NCBI GenBank assembly: GCA_020692325.1
Contig: JAIMKR010000016.1
Coordinates: 1 to 64,000, forward strand
From: Desulfocurvus sp.
GTDB taxonomy: Bacteria > Desulfobacterota > Desulfovibrionia > Desulfovibrionales > Desulfovibrionaceae
Length of the DNA: 64,000 nucleotides
Direction: 5' to 3'
A program made the position numbers and the translations under genes. The notes under the pieces are model-generated. The model did not search any database. It was not told the DNA's origin and was given only the letters and a program-made list of their open reading frames with translations. Positions 47,522-57,061 of the stretch are shown here, one piece after another. Every line of letters begins with the position of its first letter. Position 1 is the stretch's first letter.

Positions 47522-48454
47522 ATGGAACTGCGACATTTACGTTATTTTGTGGCCGTGGCCGAGGAGCTGCATTTCGGCCGCGCGGCCGCGCGGTTGCACA
47601 TGGCCCAGCCGCCGCTCAGCCAGCAGATACGCGCGCTGGAGGAGGAGATCGGGGCGCGGCTGTTCGCGCGCAGCAGTCGCAGCGTGCGGCTCACACCGGC
47701 GGGCGCGGCGTTTCTGCCCGAGGCGCGGGGCGTTTTGGAACGCGTGGAGGCGGCGGCTCGGCTGGCCCGGCGCGTGGAGCGGGGCGAGGCGGGGGAACTC
47801 ATGGTCGGTTACATGAACCCGGTGATGGACGCCTGTCTGTGCCGGGCCCTGGTGGTCTTCCGGCGTGAGCGGCCGGACGTGGACCTTCGTCTGCGCGAGT
47901 TGTCCACTCCGGCGCAGCTGGACGAATTGCGGGCCGGGCGTTTGGACATCGCCTTCATCCGGTTCGTGCGGAATGTGCGGGACCTTCGTGGGCTCTCGAC
48001 GCGGCTGGTGGCGCGCGAACCCTATGTGCTGGCCCTGCCGGAGGGGCATCCTCTGGCCGCACGCGAGGTCGCTCCGCTGGCCGAGGCCGCGCGCCTGCCG
48101 CTGATCCTCTTTCCCCGCGCGAACCTGCCGGCGTTGTATGACGACATCGTCATGGCGCTACGGCGGGCGGCCGGAAGCGAGGGGCCGGATGGGCCGGAGT
48201 TGCACATCGCGCAGGAGGTGACGGGAAAGCACGCCGCATTGGCCCTGGTGGCCGCCGGGCTGGGCGCGAGTCTGGTTCCGGCATCTGCCGCGGACTGGAC
48301 GCGCCGTGGCGTGGTCCTGCGGCCGCTCTCGCCCGGTCTGCCGGCAGTGGAGATGGCGGCGGCCTGGCGTGCGGACGGGCTTTCCGCAGCCGCCGGGGAG
48401 CTGGCGCGCCTGACCGCCCGGGGACTTGAGGAGGAGCAGGAGGCGGCCGGCTGA
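47522..48454 (+). CDS. LysR-family transcription regulator
   Basis: 310 residues. Helix-turn-helix [43 protein letters not shown] (positions 2-44) is canonical; the rest is a two-lobe effector domain. The ATG at 47522 is in an AT-rich 94-nt divergent region shared with the CMD-like gene. LysR regulators usually control the divergent gene with a small aromatic co-inducer, which suits that partner. Confidence 0.9.
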   Translation: MELRHLRYFVAVAEELHFGRAAARLHMAQPPLSQQIRALEEEIGARLFARSSRSVRLTPAGAAFLPEARGVLERVEAAARLARRVERGEAGELMVGYMNPVMDACLCRALVVFRRERPDVDLRLRELSTPAQLDELRAGRLDIAFIRFVRNVRDLRGLSTRLVAREPYVLALPEGHPLAAREVAPLAEAARLPLILFPRANLPALYDDIVMALRRAAGSEGPDGPELHIAQEVTGKHAALALVAAGLGASLVPASAADWTRRGVVLRPLSPGLPAVEMAAAWRADGLSAAAGELARLTARGLEEEQEAAG

Positions 48455-48570
48455 CGGACTTGCCTCCAAAGCGTGAACGGACGTTGCGCGCGGGCGCGCA
48501 GTCGTGCTACAGGGAAGACAACGTGCCCTCATCCCCCCCACGGGCGTCCACTCGACAGCGGGAGCGCGCA

Positions 48571-50160
48571 ATGCTGGCGAACCTCAGCGTCAAATGGCGG
48601 CTTCTGGCCATCACTCTTGCGGGGCCGGTCATCGTGGCCTGTGTCATGGGGGCCTTCATTGTGGGCTCCATCCATAATTTTTCCGAGCAGGGGCTGCTGG
48701 ACAAGAGCCGGGCCATCGTGCTCATGGCCGAGAGCGCCCGCAGCGAAATGAGCGTTAAGATTCAGGCGGGGGTCATGCGCCCGCTGGACCAGATCCCCAA
48801 GGACAAGGTCGTGGGCGCGGTGCCCGTGGTCACCGCCATCCGCATGGCGCGGGAGAACGCCGAGCGCGTGGGCTATACCTTCCGCGTGCCCAAGGTCGAT
48901 CCCCGCAATCCCGAAAACGAGCCCACGACCGAGGAGCGCCGCGTCCTCGACCAGCTGACGGCCGGAAATCTGGACGAGCTGGTGGTGCGCGAACCGGACC
49001 GCATCCGTTACTTCCGGGCCATTCGCCTCACACCCGACTGCCTGTACTGCCACGGTGACCCCAAGGGCGCGCCCGATCCCGTGGGCGGCGTGAAGGAAGG
49101 CTGGCGCGCGGGCGAAATCCACGGCGCGTTCGAGATCATCACCAGCAAGGAGGGCGCGCGCGCCCGGCAGAATCAGGCCATGGCCATGGCGCTGGGCTGG
49201 AGCGCCCTGGTGCTGGCCGGGGTGTTCGGTCTGGCCTGGACGCTGTTGCAGCGCGGCGTCATCGATCCGCTGTGGCGGCTGCGCGCCACTGCCGAGCGCG
49301 CGGCGGAAGGCGATCTTTCCGCCCGGCCGCAGGGCGCGTTCCGCGCGGAAATGGGCGCTTTGGCCCGGGCGTTTTCGGGCATGATGTCGGAACTCGCGGC
49401 CATCATCGACCGCGTGCGCGCGGGCGCGGCCGGCGTGGCCGCCAGCAGTTCGGAGCTATCGTCCGCCTCGCGGTCCATTTCGCAGGGGGCCGTGTCCCAG
49501 GCCGCCGCGGTGGAGCAGATTTCCTCGTCCATGGAGCAGATGACCGCCAACATCGCCCATAACGCGGAAAACGCCGGTCGCACCGACTCGCTGGCCCAGA
49601 AGTCCGCCGAACAGGCCTTGCGCGGCGGCGAGGCCGTGGCTCAGACCGTTTCCGCCATGCGCGAAATCGCCGACAAGATCGGTATCGTCGAGGAGATCGC
49701 CCGGCAGACCAATCTGCTGGCCCTCAACGCAGCCATCGAGGCCGCGCGCGCCGGCGAACACGGCAAGGGCTTCGCCGTGGTGGCGGCGGAGGTGCGCAAG
49801 CTGGCCGAGCGTAGTGGGCACGCCGCGGCGGAGATTGGTGAACTCGCCGACTCCAGCGTGCGCGTGTCCGACGAGGCCGGGCGGCTGCTGCTGGAACTCG
49901 TGCCGGCCATCCGCTCCACCGCCGAGCTGGTGCAGGAGATCACCGCCGCCAGCCGGGAGCAGAGCGTGGGCGCGGAGCAAATCAACAAGGCCATCCAGCA
50001 GCTGGACCACGTGATTCAGCAGAATGCCGCCGCCTCGGAGGAAATGTCCGCCACGTCGGAGGCGCTGTCGGGCCAGGCGGCCGGACTGGATGAGGCTCTG
50101 CGCTTCTTCGACGTCGCTGGTGGCGGAACGCGCCGGCCGCCTCCCGGCGGAGGTGACTGA
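48571..50160 (+). CDS. Methyl-accepting chemotaxis protein with haem-c-type sensor (DUF3365)
   Basis: The ATG at 48571 gives 529 residues. Membrane helices at about 10-33 and 207-227 enclose a periplasmic DUF3365/Tll0287-like sensor. It contains C157-L-Y-C160-H161, a covalent haem-c motif. HAMP follows, then a signalling coiled coil with the hairpin tip [42 protein letters not shown]. Haem in this place suggests redox or gas sensing, as in DcrA-type receptors. No che genes are nearby. Confidence 0.9.
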   Translation: MLANLSVKWRLLAITLAGPVIVACVMGAFIVGSIHNFSEQGLLDKSRAIVLMAESARSEMSVKIQAGVMRPLDQIPKDKVVGAVPVVTAIRMARENAERVGYTFRVPKVDPRNPENEPTTEERRVLDQLTAGNLDELVVREPDRIRYFRAIRLTPDCLYCHGDPKGAPDPVGGVKEGWRAGEIHGAFEIITSKEGARARQNQAMAMALGWSALVLAGVFGLAWTLLQRGVIDPLWRLRATAERAAEGDLSARPQGAFRAEMGALARAFSGMMSELAAIIDRVRAGAAGVAASSSELSSASRSISQGAVSQAAAVEQISSSMEQMTANIAHNAENAGRTDSLAQKSAEQALRGGEAVAQTVSAMREIADKIGIVEEIARQTNLLALNAAIEAARAGEHGKGFAVVAAEVRKLAERSGHAAAEIGELADSSVRVSDEAGRLLLELVPAIRSTAELVQEITAASREQSVGAEQINKAIQQLDHVIQQNAAASEEMSATSEALSGQAAGLDEALRFFDVAGGGTRRPPPGGGD

Positions 50161-50241
50161 GGGCATAGCGGAGGGGCGCGTCACGGGAAATCACTCCGCG
50201 AGGCGATGCCCCACACGCTCTTGTGCCTTTGTGCACAATGC

Positions 50242-50269
50242 TTGCCAAACCCTCGGTGGGGGGTATATT
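50242..50269 (+). promoter_or_regulatory. Candidate promoter of the GAF-domain gene
   Basis: TTGCCA (50242-50247), a 16-nt spacer and TATATT (50264-50269), 60 nt before the start. TTGTGCACAA, a perfect palindrome, lies just upstream at 50229-50238. Confidence 0.5.
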
Positions 50270-50328
50270 CGCGGCATTCGCGGGAATTTTGTCCCGTTGC
50301 TTGAAACATCGTTTGTACGAGAGAAATC

Positions 50329-51522
50329 ATGCCGCGCAGCATTCAGCCTCAGGTTTGTCCCTATCCCCCACCGCCCATCCGCAAGCAGCTCATGGACATC
50401 ATGGCCGCCGCGCCGCCGGTCGTTCGCCGGGCCATGTGCGATCTTATGCGCTCCATCAAGGCCGGGCTTGAAGCCGCGGGAAAAACGCCCGTCTTCATCG
50501 ACGCGCGCGCCAAGGTTTTCGACTGGCGCTCGCTGCTGCCCATGCTCAGCGACATCCGCTCGAAGCTCGACCAGCCCATCGCCGCGCGTCTGCGCCGCCG
50601 CGGCCGCGCCAAGGAGGAACTCGCCCGGATGGAGCAGCGCTTCAGCACCCTGCAGCGTTCCCACGAGGAACAGAGCCTCACCATGCAGATTCTCTACGCG
50701 CTGGTGAATGTGGGCGGCGAGTTCCAAACCTCCGAGGAGGTGCTGGAGCAGAGCGCCGACGTGCTCATCGAGTTCCTGGAGGCCGACCTCTTCGTCTGCC
50801 GCCTGCGCGACGCCAGCGGCGAATGGATCAACGTGGCCGCCAACACGCTCCACGGCACCAGCACGCCCATCCTCGTGCGCGCCATGGAGGAGAGCATCCC
50901 CGGCCACCCGGTCATGAAGGCCGTGGCCGAAAAGCAGTGGAGCTACGTGCTCTCCAACAACCTGCAAAGTTCGGAGCGCGGCGGCGAATCATACGACTGC
51001 GTGGCCTACCAGGAGGGCTACCGCTCCCGGCTGGCCTTCATCCTGCGCGGGCACGACACCAGGCCCTTCGGCCTCATCATGCTCTATTCGCGCGTGGAGA
51101 ACTACTTCAGCCACTACGACCACAGTTTTCTGTCCGACTGCACGCGCATCGTCTCCCTCACCGTGGGGTCGCGCCTGGAGATCGGCCGCGACGCCCTGGC
51201 CAAGGCCGCCGGCGGCATGGCCCACGTGGGCAACAACGCGCTCTCCGTCATCAAGAACTGCCTGGAGCTCGTCAAGGAGGACATGGACCTCGTCGTCACC
51301 CATGCCTCGCCGGAGGATCGCGTCAAGCTCGCCAACATCATCGACCTCGCGCGTGAAGTCGAACTCATCGGCTGCGCCCTGGGCGGCGTGGAGCGTCTGC
51401 GCGGGGCCATCGCCAACCTGCTCGCCGCCGTGGATAACCCGCGCATCATGCATTACATTCGCGGCGAGGAAGTCCTCGACCTCGACCCCGCCTCCGCCCC
51501 CACCTGCGATCCTGGACGTTAG
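50329..51522 (+). CDS. GAF-domain signalling protein with kinase-like H-box, no ATPase domain
   Basis: 397 residues. Residues 85-115 are charged and helical. A GAF-like sensor covers about 120-285 (SLTMQILYALVNVGGEFQTSEEVLEQ, ADLFVCRLRDASGEW). The next segment, GGMAHVGNNALSVIKNCLEL at 295-314, strongly resembles a histidine-kinase phospho-acceptor helix, but with Val after His299 instead of Glu/Asp. No N, G1 or G2 boxes of a kinase ATPase follow before the stop. It may be a regulator or a degraded kinase. Confidence 0.65.
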   Translation: MPRSIQPQVCPYPPPPIRKQLMDIMAAAPPVVRRAMCDLMRSIKAGLEAAGKTPVFIDARAKVFDWRSLLPMLSDIRSKLDQPIAARLRRRGRAKEELARMEQRFSTLQRSHEEQSLTMQILYALVNVGGEFQTSEEVLEQSADVLIEFLEADLFVCRLRDASGEWINVAANTLHGTSTPILVRAMEESIPGHPVMKAVAEKQWSYVLSNNLQSSERGGESYDCVAYQEGYRSRLAFILRGHDTRPFGLIMLYSRVENYFSHYDHSFLSDCTRIVSLTVGSRLEIGRDALAKAAGGMAHVGNNALSVIKNCLELVKEDMDLVVTHASPEDRVKLANIIDLAREVELIGCALGGVERLRGAIANLLAAVDNPRIMHYIRGEEVLDLDPASAPTCDPGR

Positions 51523-51557
51523 CCGTTCGCGGGGCCGTTGGGCGGGATTCGGGAGGA

Positions 51558-51578
51558 AACCTTTCCGCTGGAAAGGTT
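51558..51578. repeat. AACCTTTCC hairpin in a C-rich element
   Basis: A perfect 9-bp stem with GCT loop, followed by a long C-rich run (51580-51600) and a TTCCAAAGGCTTTT stretch. This composition matches dispersed AAACCTTT/CCCCC-type intergenic elements seen in several Desulfovibrio-like genomes (recalled). Only one clear copy is in the window; the 51750 region (CCCTTCAAAAGTTTCCC) is a possible fragment. Confidence 0.35.
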
Positions 51579-51694
51579 CTCCCCCCGAGCCCCCCCCTTC
51601 CAAAGGCTTTTACAGGTGACACGGGCACGGCCTGCGCTCCGTCGTCTTGCGCCAAGCGTCGGTGGAGGATTCAACAATTCCCTTGTGCTTAACT

Positions 51695-51734
51695 GAATCG
51701 GCCCGGAATGGCTTTCGCCATTCCGGGCCGATTC
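51695..51734. terminator. Perfect 18-bp hairpin at the border of the RHS remnant
   Basis: 18 paired bases on each side with a TTTC loop and no mismatch, followed by GTTTGG. It may close the GAF-domain gene. It also marks the left edge of the RHS remnant, so it could be part of a mobile or repeated element. Confidence 0.5.
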
Positions 51735-51795
51735 GTTTGGGGCCCCTTCAAAAGTTTCCCTTTTCGCCGTCATCGACGCATTTTGCCCCCGCAAT

Positions 51796-52710
51796 TTGAA
51801 GATCGAGGGCGCCGCCTCGAATCCACGCGAGACGCGTTACCTCTACGAGCCTTCGGGCCTGCTGCTGGCGGTGGATATGCCCGGTGGCCAGCGCATCGAA
51901 TACGCTTACGATTCCAATGGGCTGCGGCGTGAAAAACGCATCGACGGCGGGCTCGTGGAGGCCTTCGAGTGGCTGGACGCGCTGCGCTTGCGGGAATTTT
52001 TTGACGGCGAGCGCTGGTGGCGGCTGGTGTACGATCCGGCGCGCCCGGGCCGCACGCCCATCGGCGTGACCGACGGCGAGGCGTCCTTTCTCATTTCTTC
52101 CGATCACCTGGGCACGCCGCGCGCCCTTGCCGACATGGACGGAAACGTTGTACAGACGATGCGGTACGACGCCTTCGGCAACCCCCTTCGGGGGATTCGA
52201 GGGGTGCTCCGGCTTCCCCTCGGCTTCGCGGGGGGACTCCTCGACGCCGACACCGGACTGACGCGCTTCGTCTGGCGCGATTACGACGCCGACACGGGGC
52301 GTTTCACCGCGCTGGACCCCATGGGCGCGAAGGGCGGTGACAAGGACCTCTACGGCTACTGCGTCGATGACCCGGTCAACCGGCTGGATGTGTGGGGGCT
52401 GGAAAGCAAGACGGCTCAGAATGGCTCCACTGGGAACGAGGATGGTGATTCAGCCAAAACTGCCGGCACGCACATCGTTGGTAGTGGGATCAAAAGCGGG
52501 CTTTGGAATGCCGCCATGGGGTATGGCGCCAAAGCATACGGCGCAGAACGGTTGGCCGGAGCGGCAGTACGCGGAGTGTTGGGGCTCGGCACAGGGATGG
52601 CTCTGGCGACGGTTTTGGAATACCCACCGGTCAAGGAAAAAGTGGAAAAAGCTATCACTTGGTTTGAGGATAATTATAAGCCGACCGATGACGGAACGAT
52701 GCAGGACTGA
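51796..52710 (+). pseudogene. 5'-truncated RHS core with variable C-terminal tip
   Basis: 304 residues from a TTG without a ribosome site. It contains only the end of an RHS protein: YD repeats (RYLYEPSGLLLAVDMPGGQRIEYAYDSNG), the core DHLGTPRALADMDGNVV..YDAFGNPL, and DYDADTGRFTALDPMGAKGGDKDLYGYCVDDPVNRLDVWGLE, the end of the conserved core. The last about 100 residues are a unique tip, glycine-rich and hydrophobic in the middle, with lower GC. RHS proteins deliver C-terminal toxins. Thousands of N-terminal bases are missing, so it is probably not secreted as such. Confidence 0.8.
52271..52404 (+). repeat. RHS core-end repeat, copy 1
   Basis: 134 nt encoding the last about 44 residues of the RHS core. 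Its partner at 53000-53133 differs at 7 positions (about 95% identical). The copies flank the tip plus the small membrane-protein gene. Confidence 0.92.
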
Positions 52711-52713
52711 AGA

Positions 52714-52971
52714 ATGAAGAGCAGACCAACTTGCCCTAATTGTGGACAACCATTGGAGCAAGATCGACACAACCGCAGCGGCTGGATCAATCTCGCTGGG
52801 GCGTTGGTGTGGGCACTCTTCGCTTGGTGGGCTGGCGCAGCCTATCTTCTGCTGGCCGTTGGCGAACTCTGCCTTAGCCTTGTGCATTTTCTGCGACGCG
52901 AGACATACTACAATTGCGAACAATGCAAAAGTCGCTATGCGGCGAATGAGGTCGAGGGGGATGTCCACTGA
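52714..52971 (+). CDS. Small zinc-ribbon, two-helix membrane protein (possible immunity protein)
   Basis: 85 residues, starting 3 nt after the RHS tip. CPNCGQ near the N-terminus and CEQCKSRY near the C-terminus form a split zinc ribbon. Between them are one or two hydrophobic helices (about 27-61). GC content is well below that of the neighbours. Genes directly after RHS tips usually encode the immunity protein against the tip toxin; that role is inference here, with no family recognised. Confidence 0.6.
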   Translation: MKSRPTCPNCGQPLEQDRHNRSGWINLAGALVWALFAWWAGAAYLLLAVGELCLSLVHFLRRETYYNCEQCKSRYAANEVEGDVH

Positions 52972-52998
52972 GGATGGGGACTGAGGAATTCTTCCTAA

Positions 52999-53154
52999 CT
53001 CTGGCGCGATTACGACGCCGACACGGGGCGCTTCACCGCGCTGGACCCCATGGGCGCGAAGGGCGGCGACAAGGAACTCTACGGCTACTGCGTCGATGCC
53101 CCGGTCAACCGGCTGGACGCTTGGGGGCTGGAATGGATGGGGCGGGGAGCGTAA
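52999..53154 (+). pseudogene. Orphan RHS core fragment with a second tip
   Basis: The same frame as copy 1, from a stop codon just upstream (52996-52998). It encodes WRDYDADTGRFTALDPMGAK onward to NRLDAWGLE, followed by a tip of only six residues (WMGRGA) and a stop. It has no start or ribosome site of its own. This is the form of an RHS orphan tip: a displaced end with enough core homology for exchange. Confidence 0.8.
53000..53133 (+). repeat. RHS core-end repeat, copy 2
   Basis: Direct repeat of 52271-52404, 729 nt further on; the differences are mostly C/T changes plus a change of the last core residues (DVW to DAW, DDP to DAP). Confidence 0.92.
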
Positions 53155-53253
53155 CAACTCCTCGCCCCGTCGTCGTTTTGGGACGTGCACCGCTGGGGGG
53201 CGTCTTCTCCCTGGGGGATGCGCCCCATCCCGCCTCCCTATTCCCTCGCTTCG

Positions 53254-54480
53254 CTACTCGTAGCGCAGGGCGTCGATGGGGTTGAGGGCGGCGGCCTTGC
53301 GGGCGGGGTAGAAGCCGAAGAAGATGCCGATGGCGCTGGAGAAGGCCACGGCGAGCACGATGGCCTGCCCGGAGATGAGCGTGGCCCAGCCCAGGAAATG
53401 CGAGACGAGCAACGCTCCCGTGACGCCGAGGATGATGCCGATGACGCCGCCGAGCATGGTGAGCAGCACCGCCTCGGCCAGGAATTGCAGCAGGATGTCG
53501 CGTTCCTTGGCGCCGATGGCGATGCGGATGCCGATTTCCCGCGTGCGCTCGGTGACGGAGACGAGCATGATGTTCATGATGCCGATACCGCCCACGAGCA
53601 GCGAGATGGAGGCCACCGCGCCGAGCAGTACGCTCATGGTCTTGGCCGACTGCTGCGAGACGGCGAGGATTTCCGAGAGGTTGCGCACGTTGTAGTCGCG
53701 GTCCTTGGTGGCGCTCATGTGGTGGCGCTGGTCGAGCAGGGCGGTGATTTCGGTTTGCGCCTGGTCGATTCTGGACTCGTCGATGGCCTGGACGAGGGTG
53801 GGACCGACGGTGCCGGGGAAGGGATTGCCCAGGATTTTGCGCTGGGCGGTGCTGAAGGGCAGGAAGACCGCGTCGTCCTGATCCGTGCCCTGGGCGCTGC
53901 GGCCCTTGGCCTGCAATAGGCCGATGACCAGGAACGGCACGCCCTTGATGCGCACCTGCTTGCCCGTGGGGTCCTCGTCGCCGTAGAGGTTGGTGGCCAC
54001 GGTTTGGCCCAGCAGGCAGACCTTCTGCGCGGTGTCCACGTCGGAGGAGGTCATCTCGCGGCCGCTGGCGAGCTTCCATTCGCGAATCTGCAACAGATCG
54101 GGAGTGGTGCCGGTGAGTTCCGTGGACCAGTTCATGTTGCCGGCCACCAGCTGGGCGGTGCCGCGCAGCTCTGGGGCGATGCGCAGGACGGACGGGCATT
54201 CGGAGCGGATGGCCTTCACGTCCTCGATGGTCAGCGTGGGCTGTGAGCCCATGCCCGCGTGGACGCCGGAACTGGTGGTGCTGCCGGGCAGAATGAGCAG
54301 CAGATTGGAGCCCATGGTGGCGATCTGGTCGGAAATCTGTTTGGTCGCGCCGGAGCCGACGGCCACCATGACGATGACCGCGCCGATGCCGATCATGATG
54401 CCGAGCATGGTCAGAAACGAGCGCATGAGGTTCACGCGCAGAGCGCGCGCCGCGATGCGGATGGGCAGGATGATGTCCAT
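53254..54480 (-). CDS. MacB-type ABC transporter permease
   Basis: 408 residues, one N-terminal membrane segment (about 22-45), a periplasmic MacB_PCD domain (about 50-240) and three C-terminal segments from about 285. ALRVNLMRSFLTMLGIMIGIGAVIVMVAVGSG and GIGIMNIMLVSVTERTREIGIR are MacB/YknZ-like marks. The ATPase is a separate gene just upstream (2-nt gap), unlike fused MacB. With the adaptor it forms a tripartite exporter of peptides, macrolides or siderophores. Confidence 0.9.
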   Translation of the reverse strand: MDIILPIRIAARALRVNLMRSFLTMLGIMIGIGAVIVMVAVGSGATKQISDQIATMGSNLLLILPGSTTSSGVHAGMGSQPTLTIEDVKAIRSECPSVLRIAPELRGTAQLVAGNMNWSTELTGTTPDLLQIREWKLASGREMTSSDVDTAQKVCLLGQTVATNLYGDEDPTGKQVRIKGVPFLVIGLLQAKGRSAQGTDQDDAVFLPFSTAQRKILGNPFPGTVGPTLVQAIDESRIDQAQTEITALLDQRHHMSATKDRDYNVRNLSEILAVSQQSAKTMSVLLGAVASISLLVGGIGIMNIMLVSVTERTREIGIRIAIGAKERDILLQFLAEAVLLTMLGGVIGIILGVTGALLVSHFLGWATLISGQAIVLAVAFSSAIGIFFGFYPARKAAALNPIDALRYE

Positions 54481-54482
54481 TC

Positions 54483-55235
54483 CTAGGCCTCCCTGCGGGC
54501 GGAGAGCTCGGCGGCGAGTTCGGCGATGCGCTCACGCGAGGGCGCGGGGCGGGGTCCGGAGTCGTGGATGATGCGTCCGTCCTTGAAGGTGACCTGCCGG
54601 CCGGCGTGGGCGGCGATGTCCGGCTCGTGGGTGACCATGATGATGGTCTTGCCCTGGTCGTTCAGGCGTCTGAAGATATCCATGATCTCCTCGCTCATGC
54701 GCGAGTCCAGGTTGCCGGTGGGCTCGTCGGCCAGGATGAGGGCGGGATCGCCGGCGAGGGCGCGGGCGATGGCCACACGCTGCTGCTGGCCGCCGGAGAG
54801 CTGATTGGACATGTGTCCGGAGCGTTCGGCCAGCCCCACCATGGCCAGGGCGGCCAGGGCGCGCTCGTGGCGTTCCTTGGCGTCCACACGTCCGTAAACC
54901 AGCGGCAGCTCCACGTTTTCCACCGCGCTGGTGCGCGAGAGCAGATTGAAGCCCTGGAACACGAATCCCAGCTTCTTATTGCGGATCTCGGCCAGGGCGT
55001 TTTTGTCCAGCTTCTCCACGGCCACGCCGTCCAGGGCGTAGCGGCCGGAGGTGGGCCGGTCCAGGCAGCCGAGAATGTGCATGCAGGTGGACTTGCCCGA
55101 TCCGCTGGAGCCCATGATGGCCACGAATTCCCCGCTGCGGACGGAGAGGGAGACTCCCCGCAGGGCGTGCACCTCCTCGTCGCCCATCCTGTAGACCTTG
55201 GCCAGCTCCTCGATGCGCACGATTTCCTCGTTCAT
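54483..55235 (-). CDS. MacB-type ABC transporter ATPase
   Basis: 250 residues. Walker [10 protein letters not shown], signature [15 protein letters not shown], Walker [13 protein letters not shown]. About 20 residues beyond the usual end ([19 protein letters not shown]). Middle gene of the adaptor-ATPase-permease operon. Confidence 0.93.
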   Translation of the reverse strand: MNEEIVRIEELAKVYRMGDEEVHALRGVSLSVRSGEFVAIMGSSGSGKSTCMHILGCLDRPTSGRYALDGVAVEKLDKNALAEIRNKKLGFVFQGFNLLSRTSAVENVELPLVYGRVDAKERHERALAALAMVGLAERSGHMSNQLSGGQQQRVAIARALAGDPALILADEPTGNLDSRMSEEIMDIFRRLNDQGKTIIMVTHEPDIAAHAGRQVTFKDGRIIHDSGPRPAPSRERIAELAAELSARREA

Positions 55236-55255
55236 GGCGCTCCTCCCCCGCCGGC

Positions 55256-56473
55256 CTATCGCGGCCCCATGCCGGGTCCGCGCGAGCCGAAGGGACTGGA
55301 GGAGCCCTTGCCGGAGCCGCTTGCGCCGGAGTCCTCACCCAGCACGAGCAGGTCGCCCTGGGAAAGTCCGCTGGTCACCTCGGTCTCCTTGTCGTTGCCG
55401 ATGCCGAGGGTGACGATGACGGGCGTCGGCTTGCCGTCGCGCAGCACATAGACGTGCTTCCGCCCGGGTTCGAGCTTGGGCGGCGTTTGCTTCTGTGCGG
55501 CGGAGGGCCGGTAGCGCAGGGCGGCCGTGGGCATTTTGACGACCCCGGAGCGCTGGGCCGTGACGAAGGTCACGTTGGCCGTCATGCCCGGACGCAGGCG
55601 CTGATCCTTGTTGTCCACGGCGAGGATGACGCTGTACGTCACCACGTTGGAGGTGGTGGTGGCGGCGTTGCGCACCTGCGTCACCACGGCGGGGAAGGTC
55701 TGGTCGGGGTAGGCGTCCACGCTGAAGGTGGCGTTGCCGCCCTCGCGCACCTTGGCGATGTCCGACTCGTCCACCGTGGCGTTGATCTGCATTTTGGTCA
55801 GGTCCTGGGCGATGGTGAACAGCGTGGGAGTGGACATGCTGGCGGTGACGGTCTGGCCGACCTCGACCGCGCGGGAGATGACGATGCCGTTCACGGGAGA
55901 GATGATCGTGGTGTAGTTGAGGTTGGTGCGGGCCTGATCGTACGAGCCCAGCGTCTGGGCCACGGTGGCCTGTGCGGCGCGGAGAGCCGCCTTGGCCGAG
56001 GCCGCGGCTGTGGCGTAGGTGTCGTAGTCGCTCACGGCCACGGAGCCGTCCTTCACCAGGGCCTGATAGCGCTTGAGCGTGCGCTGGGCGTCCACCAGCG
56101 TCACCTTGGCCTTTTCCACGTTGGCTATGGCGTTCAGATAGCTGCCGCGCGTCTCCTCCACCTGGGCCTTGTAGGTGGCCGGGTCGATCTGCGCGATGAC
56201 CTGCCCCTGCGTGACCTTGGAGTTGTAGTCCGCGGAGAGGGACTTGATGATGCCGGAGACGGGCGTGCCCACGGTGACGGTGACGAGCGGGGCGATGCTG
56301 CCCGAGGACGTGACCGTCGCGCTGATGTCGCCGCGCGTCGCGGCCTGCGTGCGATATGTCACCTGCGCGCCGCCGCCGCGCGCATAGTGGTAGCCGAAGC
56401 CTGCCGCGATGAGGATGACGCAGGCGAGAACCGCCACGCCCGTCTTGCTCTTGAGCTTTGTGAGAACGTTCAA
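55256..56473 (-). CDS. MacA-type periplasmic adaptor protein
   Basis: The TTG at 56473 with CAGGAG upstream gives 405 residues; the longer open frame has no site. Membrane helix at about 11-29. The lipoyl-like half-motifs ([20 protein letters not shown] and [22 protein letters not shown]) surround a coiled-coil hairpin (about 110-190). A beta-barrel and a C-terminal membrane-proximal domain follow. The end is Ser/Gly-rich ([21 protein letters not shown]). Links the exporter to an outer-membrane channel not encoded here. Confidence 0.9.
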   Translation of the reverse strand: MNVLTKLKSKTGVAVLACVILIAAGFGYHYARGGGAQVTYRTQAATRGDISATVTSSGSIAPLVTVTVGTPVSGIIKSLSADYNSKVTQGQVIAQIDPATYKAQVEETRGSYLNAIANVEKAKVTLVDAQRTLKRYQALVKDGSVAVSDYDTYATAAASAKAALRAAQATVAQTLGSYDQARTNLNYTTIISPVNGIVISRAVEVGQTVTASMSTPTLFTIAQDLTKMQINATVDESDIAKVREGGNATFSVDAYPDQTFPAVVTQVRNAATTTSNVVTYSVILAVDNKDQRLRPGMTANVTFVTAQRSGVVKMPTAALRYRPSAAQKQTPPKLEPGRKHVYVLRDGKPTPVIVTLGIGNDKETEVTSGLSQGDLLVLGEDSGASGSGKGSSSPFGSRGPGMGPR

Positions 56474-57061
56474 AGGGAACTCCTGACCGTTGGAATGCGC
56501 CAGCGCCCTGGCGGCGGCATGAAACCGACCGGTGTCGCCCGGGCGCGTCGCCCCGGCGTTCGGTGCTTCAAACATTTGTTTGCCAGATTCGTGCCAGGGG
56601 TTAGACGGCCCCAGACGCGCGAAGGTTACACCATGTTCGTTCCTCCTTCCTGCAATATCTTGCGCAAAAAATGGCAAACATTTGCACACAGGGGAGGGAG
56701 AACTGGACCGGTCCTGGCGTTTCCCCTTCGGCCTTGCGGCTCGTGGCCCGCGCGGTGGACGCCGTGGCATCGGAGAGCCCCCCCGCGCCGCCGCCCGCGC
56801 GTCGGCCTTCGCGGTGGACAAGATCGCGCGGTTCGTATCAAATGCATCCACGGCCATCCTCGCGGCGAAGCCCGGCTCCGCGTGTGAGGCCGCGTGCCCG
56901 CCGCATCGGGAAAACGATGGGCATCGTCCGGCTCCGATGTCGCTGCTGTCGCCGGTCTGGCTCCACGCCGGCATGGCCCACGTGCGCGCAGCGCGGGAGG
57001 CCTTGGGCCCGGGGGACCCCCTTTCCCCCAACCTCCAACCGCTTCGGCGACAAAGTATTCC
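56474..57061. promoter_or_regulatory. Long divergent leader region of the MacA-like and heptose genes
   Basis: 588 nt with no convincing gene. Two copies of CAAACATTTG lie at 56569-56578 and 56675-56684. On the minus strand, AAGGAGG followed 7 nt later by ATG-GTG-TAA (56634-56626) is an ideal start site for a two-codon ORF in the macA-like leader. The right half (56700-57000) is very GC-rich, with open frames in several directions but no recognisable product. Confidence 0.5.

Noticed and set aside
51700-53260. An insertion sequence or integrase explaining the low-GC patch
   Set aside because: No transposase, integrase or terminal inverted repeats are found; RHS tip exchange explains the patch better.
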